NCBI GenBank assembly: GCA_028565635.1
Contig: JAOXYB010016865.1
Coordinates: 1 to 14,198 of the forward strand
Length of the DNA: 14,198 nucleotides
DNA from: Phoronis ovalis
Lineage: Eukaryota > Phoronida > Phoronidae
Direction: 5' to 3'
A program made the translations under genes and the position numbers. The notes beneath the pieces are model-generated. The model saw nothing but the letters and a program-made list of their open reading frames with translations. It was not told where the DNA came from and searched no databases. Shown piece after piece: positions 9,301-14,198 of the stretch (positions within the stretch are counted from its first letter, which is position 1; the number at the start of each line of letters is the position of its first letter).

Positions 9301-11335
9301 GTAGCATAGAAACAACACCCTGAGCATCGGGAAGTGCTGAGAAACAAGATTAAGTACAGCATATTCAATTTCAACATAATTTGCATATTAACTTATAGTT
9401 ACACAAATTGCTTCACTGCAAAAACGTTCCTATCCTACCTTTAGTAATATTTAACATTTGTACATATTATTTCTTGATTTCTTGTTTATAGTCTTTACTA
9501 TTAGTTATTATGCTTTCGGAATAATTATTTATTAAAATTTTATAGGTAGGAATCAAATGCATCAGTTTTTGCAGAATAACTCTGAAAAATTTATGTTCAG
9601 ATAATATTGAATCAGCCTTAGGTTTTTAGGAAGATCCATTTGTACATGCAAATATCGTTGTAATAGACCCAGAGGTTTTATAATGCAAAATTGATACATA
9701 TGAATAACGCAATGACTGATGGATTTAATTTTGCTTTGAACACAATATTTGTATACTTACTGACATCACCACCAGGTGTTAGTTGGTTGGGTGTTTCAAA
9801 TGTTTTGCTGCCCATCTGATTAGCAATTGGAGTTGGAGTATTCTTGCTACTTATTCCAGGTGTTTTATTTTCGTCAGTTTCTTCAGTCTCAGACGTTGGT
9901 GTTTCTAGTGTATCTGCAGTTCTGTCATTGGTAGGTGTAGGTATTAATCTTGCTACCGGCTGGCGTCCTACAGTTTTTGGTGTAACGATTTCTCTGACAG
10001 CGTTGATAATCCCCGGCTGGGGAGATGATGTACACTGTGCAAGAGCAACAATGGCCCTGGCTCTCACAGTTGGAGCAACATCAGAACATCTAGACAGTAA
10101 CATTTGAATTAAAAACCTGTGGGTAACATACATGATGGAGTCAGCAGGAACATTTTCATCAACTTGTCTCTCTGGCTCACTCAGCAGCAATGAGATAACA
10201 TCTAATGCAAATGCCCGATATGCAATCTTTGCATTTCTTGAGTATCTGTAAAACCACTCCATCAAATTTGCATAAGTAACACAAGGCAATTTCTTCGTGA
10301 TCTTTATGAGAGCTTGGGCAATTCTAGGACGATACTCAGCTTTGTCTGGTACTTTAACACACATGTGTTGTAAAAGAATTCTAGTACTGTGTAAAACTTG
10401 TTCTCCATGCTTCTCAACTAGGTAACTACAATATAAATTATAGACACTAGAAAGTGGAATGGTAAAAGAGTGATGTCAAAATATTTTAGTAACTGTTTGA
10501 TGAAATTGCATTAGTTTAGCCAAATACACTCTATCCTATAACTTAGGTGTTATGGTCTATAAAACAATTGTATAAAAGTGAATCACAGTTGTGTACTTCG
10601 TTAGTGATGCACATACCAATCTAAATAATGGATGCAGGATTGCACAACTTTAACCTTGTTTTCAAGCTCTACACAAGAGGACATCATACTGAAGTATATT
10701 TTTATTTTAAGACGGCATAATTATTTAAAAATTATAACAACTAGAAGATATTTTTTTGTTTTGACAGTAGTCCTTACCAAACAAACGCTACTGTGTGGTC
10801 TTTCATCATTTGGATATCTCTTGGTATAGACTGAAGAGTGGCTTTACTCTCTCCAATCACCATTAGAATGTTGGGAAGCACACATTTAAAAACCTGTCAA
10901 ATGAAAACAAAAAAATATAAATTGTTTCTTGTTGCCATGACGCTTAATAGTAAGTCATAGCAATCTAACCAGTACTTGGCATTGCTTCATGTCATACCCA
11001 CACAAGCAGTGTAGTAAAAAAATAATTTTGCATGTAATGTCTCATTGCCAAAAAAGTTAGTTAAACAACTTTTTCAAAAAGAATTAATTAAACAAAATTA
11101 TCCTAAAAATTAGTATAATTATATAATTACCATGTCACCTTTAAGATATAGCCATACTGTCTTACTAGACTCCACTAAGCAGGTCACATACATCTTTAGC
11201 TCTAGTGACAATACGCACAATGAAACATTTTTTTTAATATTAAAACTGCAGAAAACAGCTAAGTAGCGTAAAACTTACTGTTTTGGTCATGACATTCACA
11301 TCGCCATGGGAACCAGAGCACAGTAACTGGAGACC
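228..11335 (-). CDS. NCAPD3: Condensin-2 complex subunit D3 (partial, 20 exons, both ends outside window)
   Basis: HEAT-repeat subunit of condensin II, the SMC2/SMC4 complex that compacts chromosomes in the nucleus and in mitosis. Twenty minus-strand segments with GT donors and AG acceptors join without a frame break into 3,099 nt (1,033 residues): 11335-11279, 10893-10778, 10425-9761, 9336-9087, 8650-8462, 7635-7533, 6973-6784, 6380-6304, 6000-5880, 4954-4814, 4356-4219, 3791-3662, 3561-3453, 2967-2844, 2333-2271, 2019-1950, 1776-1692, 1288-1091, 843-699, 355-228. Near-identical blocks to vertebrate NCAPD3 include [36 protein letters not shown] and [11 protein letters not shown]. The human protein is about 1,500 residues, so roughly 300 N-terminal residues and a C-terminal tail are absent here. 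The 2844/2333 junction is uncertain (see findings). NCAPD2 is less likely, because the matched blocks are D3-specific. Confidence 0.96.
356..698. other. NCAPD3 intron S/T
   Basis: AT-rich intron between donor gtgagg (698) and acceptor gtttcatag (356). Nothing else recognised. Confidence 0.85.
699..843 (-). CDS. NCAPD3: NCAPD3 exon S
   Basis: 145 nt, phase 0 in and 1 out: [20 protein letters not shown], then [20 protein letters not shown]. It matches vertebrate KRNFIENIIPIIISLK and [20 protein letters not shown]. Acceptor tatgacag, donor gtgagg. Confidence 0.96.
1091..1288 (-). CDS. NCAPD3: NCAPD3 exon R
   Basis: 198 nt, phase 0 in and 0 out, 66 codons. It contains [20 protein letters not shown], then [20 protein letters not shown] and [11 protein letters not shown]. 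The vertebrate counterparts are FADGILPLDLDASELL, SSKEIKLLAMRSKPDKD and AQKKLISQ. Acceptor ataattcag; the donor gtttga is weak but required by the phase of the next exon. Confidence 0.96.
1289..1691. other. NCAPD3 intron Q/R
   Basis: AT-rich intron with no recognisable gene, repeat or RNA. Confidence 0.85.
1692..1776 (-). CDS. NCAPD3: NCAPD3 exon Q
   Basis: 85 nt, phase 2 in and 0 out: [20 protein letters not shown], then QLTAKLCQE. It matches vertebrate [20 protein letters not shown]. Acceptor tttttcag, donor gtataa. Confidence 0.95.
1950..2019 (-). CDS. NCAPD3: NCAPD3 exon P
   Basis: 70 nt, phase 1 in and 2 out: [20 protein letters not shown], then NA. It matches vertebrate [20 protein letters not shown]. 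Acceptor ctttttag, donor gtaagt. Confidence 0.95.
2271..2333 (-). CDS. NCAPD3: NCAPD3 exon O (5' end uncertain: 2333 or 2341)
   Basis: A small exon, recognised only by its peptide [20 protein letters not shown], equivalent to vertebrate [20 protein letters not shown]. The donor gtaagt after 2271 leaves one base (phase 1), which joins the next exon to give Thr. Two candidate acceptors exist: aaccag before 2333, and cttcttcaaag before 2341. The second has the better pyrimidine tract and would add Lys-Pro-Gly, but needs an incoming phase 2. Confidence 0.88.
2334..2843. other. NCAPD3 intron N/O
   Basis: Intron of about 0.5 kb. A 148-codon plus-strand open frame (2128-2574) crosses it and exon O, but it begins with TTG, has lysine/isoleucine-rich AT-driven composition and resembles nothing I know. 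Not called. Confidence 0.8.
2844..2967 (-). CDS. NCAPD3: NCAPD3 exon N (3' end uncertain: 2844 or 2848)
   Basis: It begins [20 protein letters not shown], matching vertebrate [14 protein letters not shown], and runs through [13 protein letters not shown]. Two overlapping donors, each reading gtaagt, lie 4 nt apart. The first (after 2848) leaves phase 0. The second (after 2844) leaves phase 1 and is the one that keeps the frame into the acceptor at 2333. Acceptor gtctttcag. Confidence 0.9.
2968..3452. other. NCAPD3 intron M/N
   Basis: AT-rich intron of 485 bp. Nothing recognised on either strand. Confidence 0.85.
3453..3561 (-). CDS. NCAPD3: NCAPD3 exon M, Cnd1 domain
   Basis: 109 nt, phase 2 in and 0 out: [20 protein letters not shown], then [17 protein letters not shown]. 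It matches vertebrate [20 protein letters not shown], one of the most conserved condensin HEAT segments. Acceptor ttttgtag, donor gtatgc. Confidence 0.97.
3662..3791 (-). CDS. NCAPD3: NCAPD3 exon L, Cnd1 domain
   Basis: 130 nt, phase 1 in and 2 out: [20 protein letters not shown], then [20 protein letters not shown] and LCV. It is nearly collinear with vertebrate GKLCLQHEDLAKKSI and VAVRNNVIIVMCDLCIRY. Acceptor cttgcag, donor gtaaac. Confidence 0.96.
3792..4218. other. NCAPD3 intron K/L
   Basis: AT-rich intron of 427 bp. Nothing recognised. Confidence 0.85.
4219..4356 (-). CDS. NCAPD3: NCAPD3 exon K, Ser/Gln-rich loop and start of Cnd1 domain
   Basis: 138 nt, phase 1 in and 1 out. The first half is low complexity: proline/glutamine, then repeated Ser-Gln ([15 protein letters not shown]). 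It then enters the conserved [16 protein letters not shown] helix, equivalent to vertebrate VIRAHAIITLG, the beginning of the condensin subunit 1 C-terminal (Cnd1) domain. The frame stays open upstream through the T-rich intron, but that stretch is pyrimidine-rich and shows no similarity. Acceptor ggtttcag, donor gtatgt. Confidence 0.93.
4357..4813. other. NCAPD3 intron J/K
   Basis: 457-bp intron. Its minus strand is T-rich near exon K, which produces a long hydrophobic open frame upstream of that exon. I read this as polypyrimidine sequence, not coding. Confidence 0.85.
4814..4954 (-). CDS. NCAPD3: NCAPD3 exon J
   Basis: 141 nt, phase 1 in and 1 out. It contains [20 protein letters not shown] and then [15 protein letters not shown], matching vertebrate EDLLVKYIFTLGDIAQLCP and KRIFLLIQSVLA. 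Acceptor gacttttag, donor gtaact. Confidence 0.95.
4955..5879. other. NCAPD3 intron I/J, with a GC-rich island and a short duplication
   Basis: The largest confirmed intron, 925 bp. It carries a 24-bp perfect direct repeat at 5133-5156 and 5158-5181, and a GC-richer island at about 5500-5620 that stands out from the AT-rich surroundings. Neither is explained by the NCAPD3 exons. Confidence 0.85.
5133..5181. repeat. 25-bp tandem duplication
   Basis: The segment starting ttaagaataactgcagatgg at 5133 is repeated exactly at 5158 (24 identical bases, 25-bp period). A simple intronic duplication. Confidence 0.95.
5880..6000 (-). CDS. NCAPD3: NCAPD3 exon I
   Basis: 121 nt, phase 0 in and 1 out, 40 codons plus G. 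It starts [19 protein letters not shown], continues [17 protein letters not shown], and ends DENQ. It matches the vertebrate region that runs LCRASAETPAEEQ to SNIVLKENG. Acceptor gttattttag, donor gtacgt. Confidence 0.93.
6001..6303. other. NCAPD3 intron H/I
   Basis: AT-rich intron of 303 bp. Nothing recognised. Confidence 0.85.
6304..6380 (-). CDS. NCAPD3: NCAPD3 exon H
   Basis: 77 nt, phase 1 in and 0 out: [20 protein letters not shown], then VSTISK. Two AG acceptors lie close together. The upstream one (cttgtag, exon from 6380) keeps the frame; the one after atttgcag does not. Similarity to vertebrate D3 is modest here, but phase and position fit. Confidence 0.85.
6381..6783. other. NCAPD3 intron G/H
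   Basis: AT-rich intron of 403 bp. The minus-strand open frames crossing it show no similarity and are not called. Confidence 0.85.
6784..6973 (-). CDS. NCAPD3: NCAPD3 exon G
   Basis: 190 nt, phase 0 in and 1 out. It opens [16 protein letters not shown] and contains [19 protein letters not shown]. The vertebrate equivalents are AWMLLSKIA and HILCVIGHIAKHLPKS. Acceptor ttttgcag, donor gtaagt. The frame stays open past the donor for a few codons, so the end is set by the donor and by the phase of the next exon. Confidence 0.93.
6974..7532. other. NCAPD3 intron F/G, with a G10 run
   Basis: 559-bp intron. It holds a run of ten G at 7037-7046, followed by a C-rich stretch (cccaccaccaccc, near 7066-7078) that could pair with it. 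The rest is AT-rich and unremarkable. Confidence 0.85.
7037..7046 (+). repeat. Run of ten G
   Basis: A homopolymer G10 after tttaca, in an otherwise AT-rich intron. C-rich sequence 20-30 bases downstream could pair with it. Confidence 0.95.
7533..7635 (-). CDS. NCAPD3: NCAPD3 exon F
   Basis: 103 nt, phase 2 in and 0 out. It reads [20 protein letters not shown], then [15 protein letters not shown]. It matches the vertebrate segment containing YLNKAFHIWSKKEKF. Acceptor ttttctag, donor gtaagt. Confidence 0.93.
7636..8461. other. NCAPD3 intron E/F
   Basis: 826-bp intron, strongly AT-rich with poly-A and poly-T tracts. No gene or structured element recognised on either strand. Confidence 0.85.
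8462..8650 (-). CDS. NCAPD3: NCAPD3 exon E
   Basis: 189 nt, phase 2 in and 2 out. It reads [20 protein letters not shown], then [15 protein letters not shown], and ends KGVEL plus AG. It matches the vertebrate AWLRGVVPVVMDCEST block. The acceptor is tgtacag after a poly-T tract; the donor is gtaaaa. Confidence 0.95.
8651..9086. other. NCAPD3 intron D/E
   Basis: 436-bp intron. Near 8917-8956 the 16-bp sequence aatatgagaatataat occurs twice, 24 bp apart, next to a poly-A tract: simple AT-rich repetition. Confidence 0.85.
9087..9336 (-). CDS. NCAPD3: NCAPD3 exon D, HEAT repeats
   Basis: 250 nt, phase 1 in and 2 out. It reads [20 protein letters not shown] and then two consecutive HEAT-type helices, with [16 protein letters not shown] in the first and [18 protein letters not shown] in the second. 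The vertebrate counterparts are DEKTNVRKSALQ and [18 protein letters not shown], among the closest matches in the window. Acceptor tttctcag, donor gtaaat. Confidence 0.96.
9337..9760. other. NCAPD3 intron C/D
   Basis: AT-rich intron of 424 bp. The exon C frame runs on past its donor by about 25 codons without similarity. Nothing else recognised. Confidence 0.85.
9761..10425 (-). CDS. NCAPD3: NCAPD3 exon C, largest exon, HEAT region plus Thr-Pro-rich linker
   Basis: 665 nt, phase 2 in and 1 out. The first part holds conserved D3 HEAT helices: [18 protein letters not shown], then the blocks around [16 protein letters not shown] and [11 protein letters not shown], and then [19 protein letters not shown]. 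The last 75 or so residues (about 9765-9995) are a low-complexity Thr/Pro/Ser/Glu linker with eight Thr-Pro dipeptides. In vertebrates this position holds a poorly conserved Ser/Gly-rich segment before the next HEAT repeat. Acceptor ttgtag, donor gtaagt. Confidence 0.95.
10426..10777. other. NCAPD3 intron B/C
   Basis: AT-rich intron of 352 bp. Nothing recognised. Confidence 0.85.
10778..10893 (-). CDS. NCAPD3: NCAPD3 exon B
   Basis: 116 nt, phase 0 in and 2 out. It begins [17 protein letters not shown] and ends DHTVAFV plus TG. The acceptor is tttgacag and the donor gtaagg. It aligns with the vertebrate helix containing CVFHQMLSVILM and continues into the QAVQFIS block. The trailing TG joins the T of the next exon to make Cys. 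Confidence 0.9.
10894..11278. other. NCAPD3 intron A/B
   Basis: AT-rich intron of 385 bp. Nothing recognised. Confidence 0.85.
11279..11335 (-). CDS. NCAPD3: NCAPD3 exon A (most N-terminal found)
   Basis: Nineteen codons in phase 0/0, translating [19 protein letters not shown]. The acceptor tttttccag precedes 11335 and the donor gtaagt follows 11279. It corresponds to the vertebrate block beginning GLYLLCSPIHGEGD, about 300 residues into the protein. I found no upstream exon in the window. It has no initiator and is an internal exon. Confidence 0.88.
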
Positions 11336-12334
11336 CTGGAAAAAACCGAGGCAATTGGATTTTTACAGTTAGCACCAGAATCAAAAGCAAAATTTCCTTT
11401 AGTCAATCTACTAAATACAAAACTGAGGGCATGTATATATTATAAATATAAATATTTACAAAGCAACATACAAATGTGACTCAAAAATCAATTTTTAGCT
11501 CAATATTATTTTGGAAATAAGACCCTCCTAACTCCTTTATGTGAGCGACATAGAGAGATAATGAGATTTGTAGTAATAAAAGTATCATTTTTTCTTTAAA
11601 TCAGTTCATTTATTTACATTAAATTTCATTTTTATTTTCAAAATTAAGAAAGTTTTTAGAAAGAATTATATGTCATGTTACTTTTTTCAATAGAATGTGT
11701 ACCATTTTTTATTTTGTTTTACATTTGACCTATTTGTGTAATGGAGAAACTTCAAATAGATTTCTATTAATAAATGCTTAATGTTCTGGGGCTAATAATT
11801 GTCATACAAAGAAACATGCCTTACAAAATAAGAATAATTTCTTTAAAATTTAATTTTAAAAAAGCCTTTCCACCTTAGACAGAATGAAATAAAAACGTGT
11901 TATTCAATGCTACATAAACGTGTGGCAGTTAAAACCTATTTTAAACTCCCATTTTTATTACATTATTATGAATAAATGAATAAAAATTCTTCGATAGCTT
12001 AGCATTGTTATCATAGGGCATTGAATTTCAATAGCCTTTTCAAATCATACAGCTACATTTACCAATTGACAGCCACTTATTATTTGCAAAACCCAAGTAA
12101 ACTGTAGACCATATTTACTCATTCATTCATTTGTTTAGATTTCATCCTAGCATCAGAAACCAAGGAAGGGTAGGTGCTAGATTATATTTCTAGTATTTAA
12201 AATGGTATAAATGCCACAAAGTAAATATAAAGGGGTCATTAAAAGGATCTTGATTGAGAAGAAATACAAGTTCAACAGTTTTTACATGCACTATGAAATA
12301 TGTTATCTGACTGTCTGGTGCATCACAGCTAGGA

Positions 12335-12342
12335 TATATAAA
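12335..12342 (+). promoter_or_regulatory. TATA-like motif, possible promoter of the death-domain gene
   Basis: The sequence tatataaa lies about 1.3 kb upstream of the death-domain start codon and about 150 bp before a good plus-strand donor (cca|gtaagt at 12492). It would fit a first non-coding exon starting near 12365. It also sits partly in a 9-bp inverted repeat (12329-12337 / 12360-12368). TATA-like strings are common in AT-rich DNA, so this is a weak call. Confidence 0.15.
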
Positions 12343-12528
12343 ACTCTTAGATGTTTTACATATCCTAGATCACAGCTATTAAAAATTAGATTGAGCAACA
12401 GATATTTGTTACAGTTTTTACTGACTTTAAATGAAAAGCAAATCACAAGTTTTAAAAGTCATGTAACATGTGCAAGAATGGAAAACATTCCAGTAAGTAT
12501 AGGCGGCGTGTTCTAATTTTATTCCAAC

Positions 12529-12546
12529 ATAACATGTACATGTTAT
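12529..12546. repeat. 18-bp perfect palindrome
   Basis: ataacatgtacatgttat is its own reverse complement. Symmetry stops at the flanking bases. It could be a binding site for a dimeric factor or chance in AT-rich DNA. Confidence 0.9.
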
Positions 12547-12762
12547 CTAGTTAGAATGTCTGACTGAACAGTTATTTGAGTATCTTAACATTGAGGTCTT
12601 CCACTGTAAACATTAAAGTAATAGCAAACATGCTCACAATGCCTCGTGGTCCTATTATTTAACCCTGAATTCTGAATAGATTAAACATTTTATTTGAGCT
12701 GAATGGGCCATTTGGTCAGAAATATTTAACTAATGCTTAATGAACCTTTGTTGCTTTTTCAG

Positions 12763-12804
12763 AAAGCATATCAGTTGACCATTATGGAATAGAATGTTCA
12801 GTAG
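12763..12804 (+). other. Candidate 42-bp non-coding exon (5' UTR) of the death-domain gene
   Basis: The segment is preceded by a strong acceptor (ttgctttttcag, AG at 12761-12762) and followed by a strong donor (gtag|gtaagg, GT at 12805). It has stops in the forward frames and so would be untranslated leader. It would splice to the acceptor tttatttcag ending at 13565, just before the death-domain start. Based on splice-site strings only. Confidence 0.3.
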
Positions 12805-13565
12805 GTAAGGAATTGCAAGTTCTCTTTTTTTACTACATTATAGGAAACATTTTACTTGAAAGTCACAACAAATAAAAAGCCAGTTTAATCATCATCTTGA
12901 AATTAAAATAGATTGAAATAGATATTTGATCTAAATGTAAAATACTCAATAAAAAGATGATGAAATGTTCCACAAAGTCAAAATGTTTACTGTTTTTAAC
13001 GTGTTAATTAGAATACAAGTCAAATGCAAATTTAAAATCAAGATATACTACTTCAGATAAACATGGCAAAACTTTTAACTGGGGAATCAATAATGCTGTG
13101 TTGTAAATCTAAATCATACCTAAGTAAAATTTAAAAAATTGAAAAGATCCAGTTTGTTCCCCTTCAGTCTGCACAATTTTTTATATCGTTGAAAGCACAA
13201 AACCAGTTAGTAATGGTGTAACATTAGTTGTCTCATTTGCCTATATCTACACAATTTTTTTGAAATACAATGATTAACAAACTATATTTTAATTTACTAA
13301 TTTTTTTATAAATACTCATGAAAAATGGTTACCATAAACAAACATTTTAAAAGATTTTTTATGAAAATGTAATAAATTGCATATTATATTTTTAAATCTA
13401 TTATCTTCAGTTAATAAGGATTAAAAAAGCATATTTCCGTTAATAATCTACATTTTTCTTTTGATAAGTTTAAATTAACTTTCGTAGTGTTTCCTAACAT
13501 GTGTTACATTTGACAAATAATTGCTACTCACATGTCAAAATACAAATGCAGCAAATTTATTTCAG

Positions 13566-13612
13566 GAACATAAATGCCATGGTGTGAGGATGTTGGACAG
13601 TAGATAACAAAA
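13566..13612 (+). other. 5' leader of the death-domain exon with a short upstream ORF
   Basis: A good acceptor (gcaaatttatttcag) ends at 13565. Between it and the main start lie two ATGs: one opens a nine-codon upstream ORF ending at the TAG at 13601-13603, the other stops after two codons. The same TAG is in frame with the main ATG, so the death-domain frame cannot extend upstream within this exon. A second AG at 13599-13600 is an alternative acceptor. Confidence 0.45.
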
Positions 13613-13912
13613 ATGGAGACTCCAGTGTCAGACGAAGTATTAAAACAAATTGCAGCAAAACTTCCAGGAAACACTTGGCAAACTCTTGCAAAACAGCTAG
13701 GTTTTGACAAGAAAGGCATCCAACAAATATCAGACAGTAGCGATAATTTACAGAAACAAGCATTTGTCATGTTGGCTAATTGGAGAAATCATTCAAAATA
13801 TGGCATAGATCATCAAGTCAAAGTGTTGGCTGAAGCATTAGTATCTATAAAGAGGGTAGATTTAAAAGAAGAGTTACGTGCAGGAGAATATCTCTGGTTG
13901 AGTCTTGTGTGA
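13613..13912 (+). CDS. Small stand-alone death-domain protein (99 aa; 3' end may splice)
   Basis: Death domains are six-helix bundles that join signalling proteins in apoptosis and innate immune pathways through homotypic contacts. Residues about 7-88 show the family pattern: VLKQIAAKLPGNTWQTLAKQ with Trp22, LAKQLGF (25-31), a GIQQI turn, AFVMLANW with Trp57, and the closing helices KVLAEALVSIKRVDLKEEL. No signal peptide, membrane segment or second domain is seen. The start has a good context (aaaatgg), and an in-frame TAG lies 12 bases upstream. The frame ends at TGA 13910-13912, inside the first unit of a 76-bp tandem array, so residues from about 82 onward (RVDLKEELRAGEYLWLSLV) coincide with repeat sequence. 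It could instead be one exon of a larger death-domain protein whose donor lies in or before the repeat. The specific family (FADD-, MyD88-, ankyrin/DD-like) cannot be told from this domain alone. Confidence 0.8.
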   Translation: METPVSDEVLKQIAAKLPGNTWQTLAKQLGFDKKGIQQISDSSDNLQKQAFVMLANWRNHSKYGIDHQVKVLAEALVSIKRVDLKEELRAGEYLWLSLV

Positions 13913-14198
13913 AATTAGGAACTATAACGAGAGCGGACTTAAACAAGATTTATGCACTGGAGAGTATCTTTGATTGTGTCTTGTGCGTGAAAGCAGGTTA
14001 TAAAGAGCGCGGACTGGAAGAAGAGTTATGCACAAGAGGGTATCTCTGGTTGTGTCTGGTGTGAAACGAGAAGGTATAAAAAAGATGGACTTAGAAGAAG
14101 AGATACTGCCCGGAGACTGTTTCTGGTTGTGTCTGGTGTGAAACGAGAAGGTATAAAAAAGATGGACTTAGAAGAAGAGATACTGCCCGGAGACTGTT
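13851..14198 (+). repeat. 76-77-bp tandem array overlapping the end of the death-domain ORF, running off the window
   Basis: Five units are visible, anchored on the ggac/agat + tta or ctg motif at about 13861, 13938, 14014, 14090 and 14167, so the period is 76-77 bp. The first three units are diverged. The fourth and the partial fifth are identical over the visible 40 or so bases, and the third shares its second half with the fourth, which indicates recent expansion to the right. Read in the matching frame each unit echoes DL.EEL..GEYLWLCLV and most then stop. The array is truncated by the window edge. Confidence 0.93.

Larger units (their letters stand above)
11336..13565. other. 2.2 kb without confirmed coding sequence, between NCAPD3 exon A and the death-domain exon
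   Basis: The sequence upstream of exon A should eventually hold NCAPD3 N-terminal exons, but I find none on the minus strand here. It is very AT-rich. On the plus strand it has a TATA-like motif (12335-12342), an isolated donor (12492), a 42-bp segment with good splice sites (12763-12804), an 18-bp perfect palindrome (12529-12546) and a 10-bp inverted repeat (12889-12898 / 12954-12963). A 101-codon plus-strand frame at 12211-12516 resembles nothing known to me. Confidence 0.7.

Noticed and set aside
9844-10107. 87-codon plus-strand frame
   Set aside because: Exact antisense of NCAPD3 exon C, with no independent similarity.
12060-12120. Minus-strand donor (caattg|gtaaat) considered as the end of a missing N-terminal NCAPD3 exon
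   Set aside because: The open stretch upstream is short, hits a stop, and does not resemble the expected NCAPD3 block before exon A.
12211-12516. 101-codon plus-strand frame
   Set aside because: No recognisable motif and AT-driven composition. The region is better explained, if at all, as leader or intron sequence.
12889-12963. 10-bp inverted repeat (tcatcatctt / aagatgatga) as a MITE or hairpin RNA
   Set aside because: Arms are short, the loop is 55 bp of AT-rich sequence, and no target-site duplication is evident.
13528-13770. Two minus-strand frames of 68-80 codons
   Set aside because: Antisense shadows of the death-domain exon. Cys/Leu/Phe-rich with no recognisable domain.
1-14198. tRNA, rRNA or intact transposon genes
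   Set aside because: I saw no cloverleaf with A/B boxes, no rRNA-like sequence, and no transposase, reverse transcriptase or integrase motifs on either strand.

Overview
This is a stretch of animal nuclear DNA. It is AT-rich, with short exons, GT-AG introns of about 100-900 bp, and proteins that are clearly metazoan. One gene fills most of it. Read on the minus strand, right to left, 20 consecutive coding exons between 11335 and 228 join in frame into about 1,033 residues of condensin-2 complex subunit D3 (NCAPD3/CAP-D3). Identification rests on residue-by-residue agreement with the vertebrate protein as I remember it, exon after exon, with matching intron phases. Intron sizes, AT content and the neighbouring stand-alone death-domain gene suggest an invertebrate, possibly a mollusc or other lophotrochozoan. 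That placement is inference.

Layout. 1-180 is a 58-bp tandem repeat inside an NCAPD3 intron. 228-11335 holds NCAPD3 exons covering roughly the middle two thirds of the protein; about 300 N-terminal residues and the C-terminal tail lie outside the window or were not found. 11336-13565 is 2.2 kb of AT-rich sequence in which I find no NCAPD3 exon, but which has a TATA-like motif and splice signals on the plus strand. 13613-13912 (+) encodes a 99-residue protein that is almost entirely one death domain. 13851-14198 is a 76-77-bp tandem array that starts inside the death-domain reading frame and runs off the window.

The two genes have no obvious functional link. NCAPD3 is a HEAT-repeat subunit that helps condensin II act on mitotic chromosomes; death domains assemble signalling complexes in apoptosis and innate immunity. 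Their arrangement is either head-to-head or a death-domain gene nested antisense in a large NCAPD3 intron. Points that merit a second look are the array overlapping the death-domain C-terminus, the missing N-terminal NCAPD3 exons, a tandem splice donor where the strongest sites break the frame, a cluster of eight Thr-Pro sites in the largest exon, and an unexplained GC-rich island in an intron.
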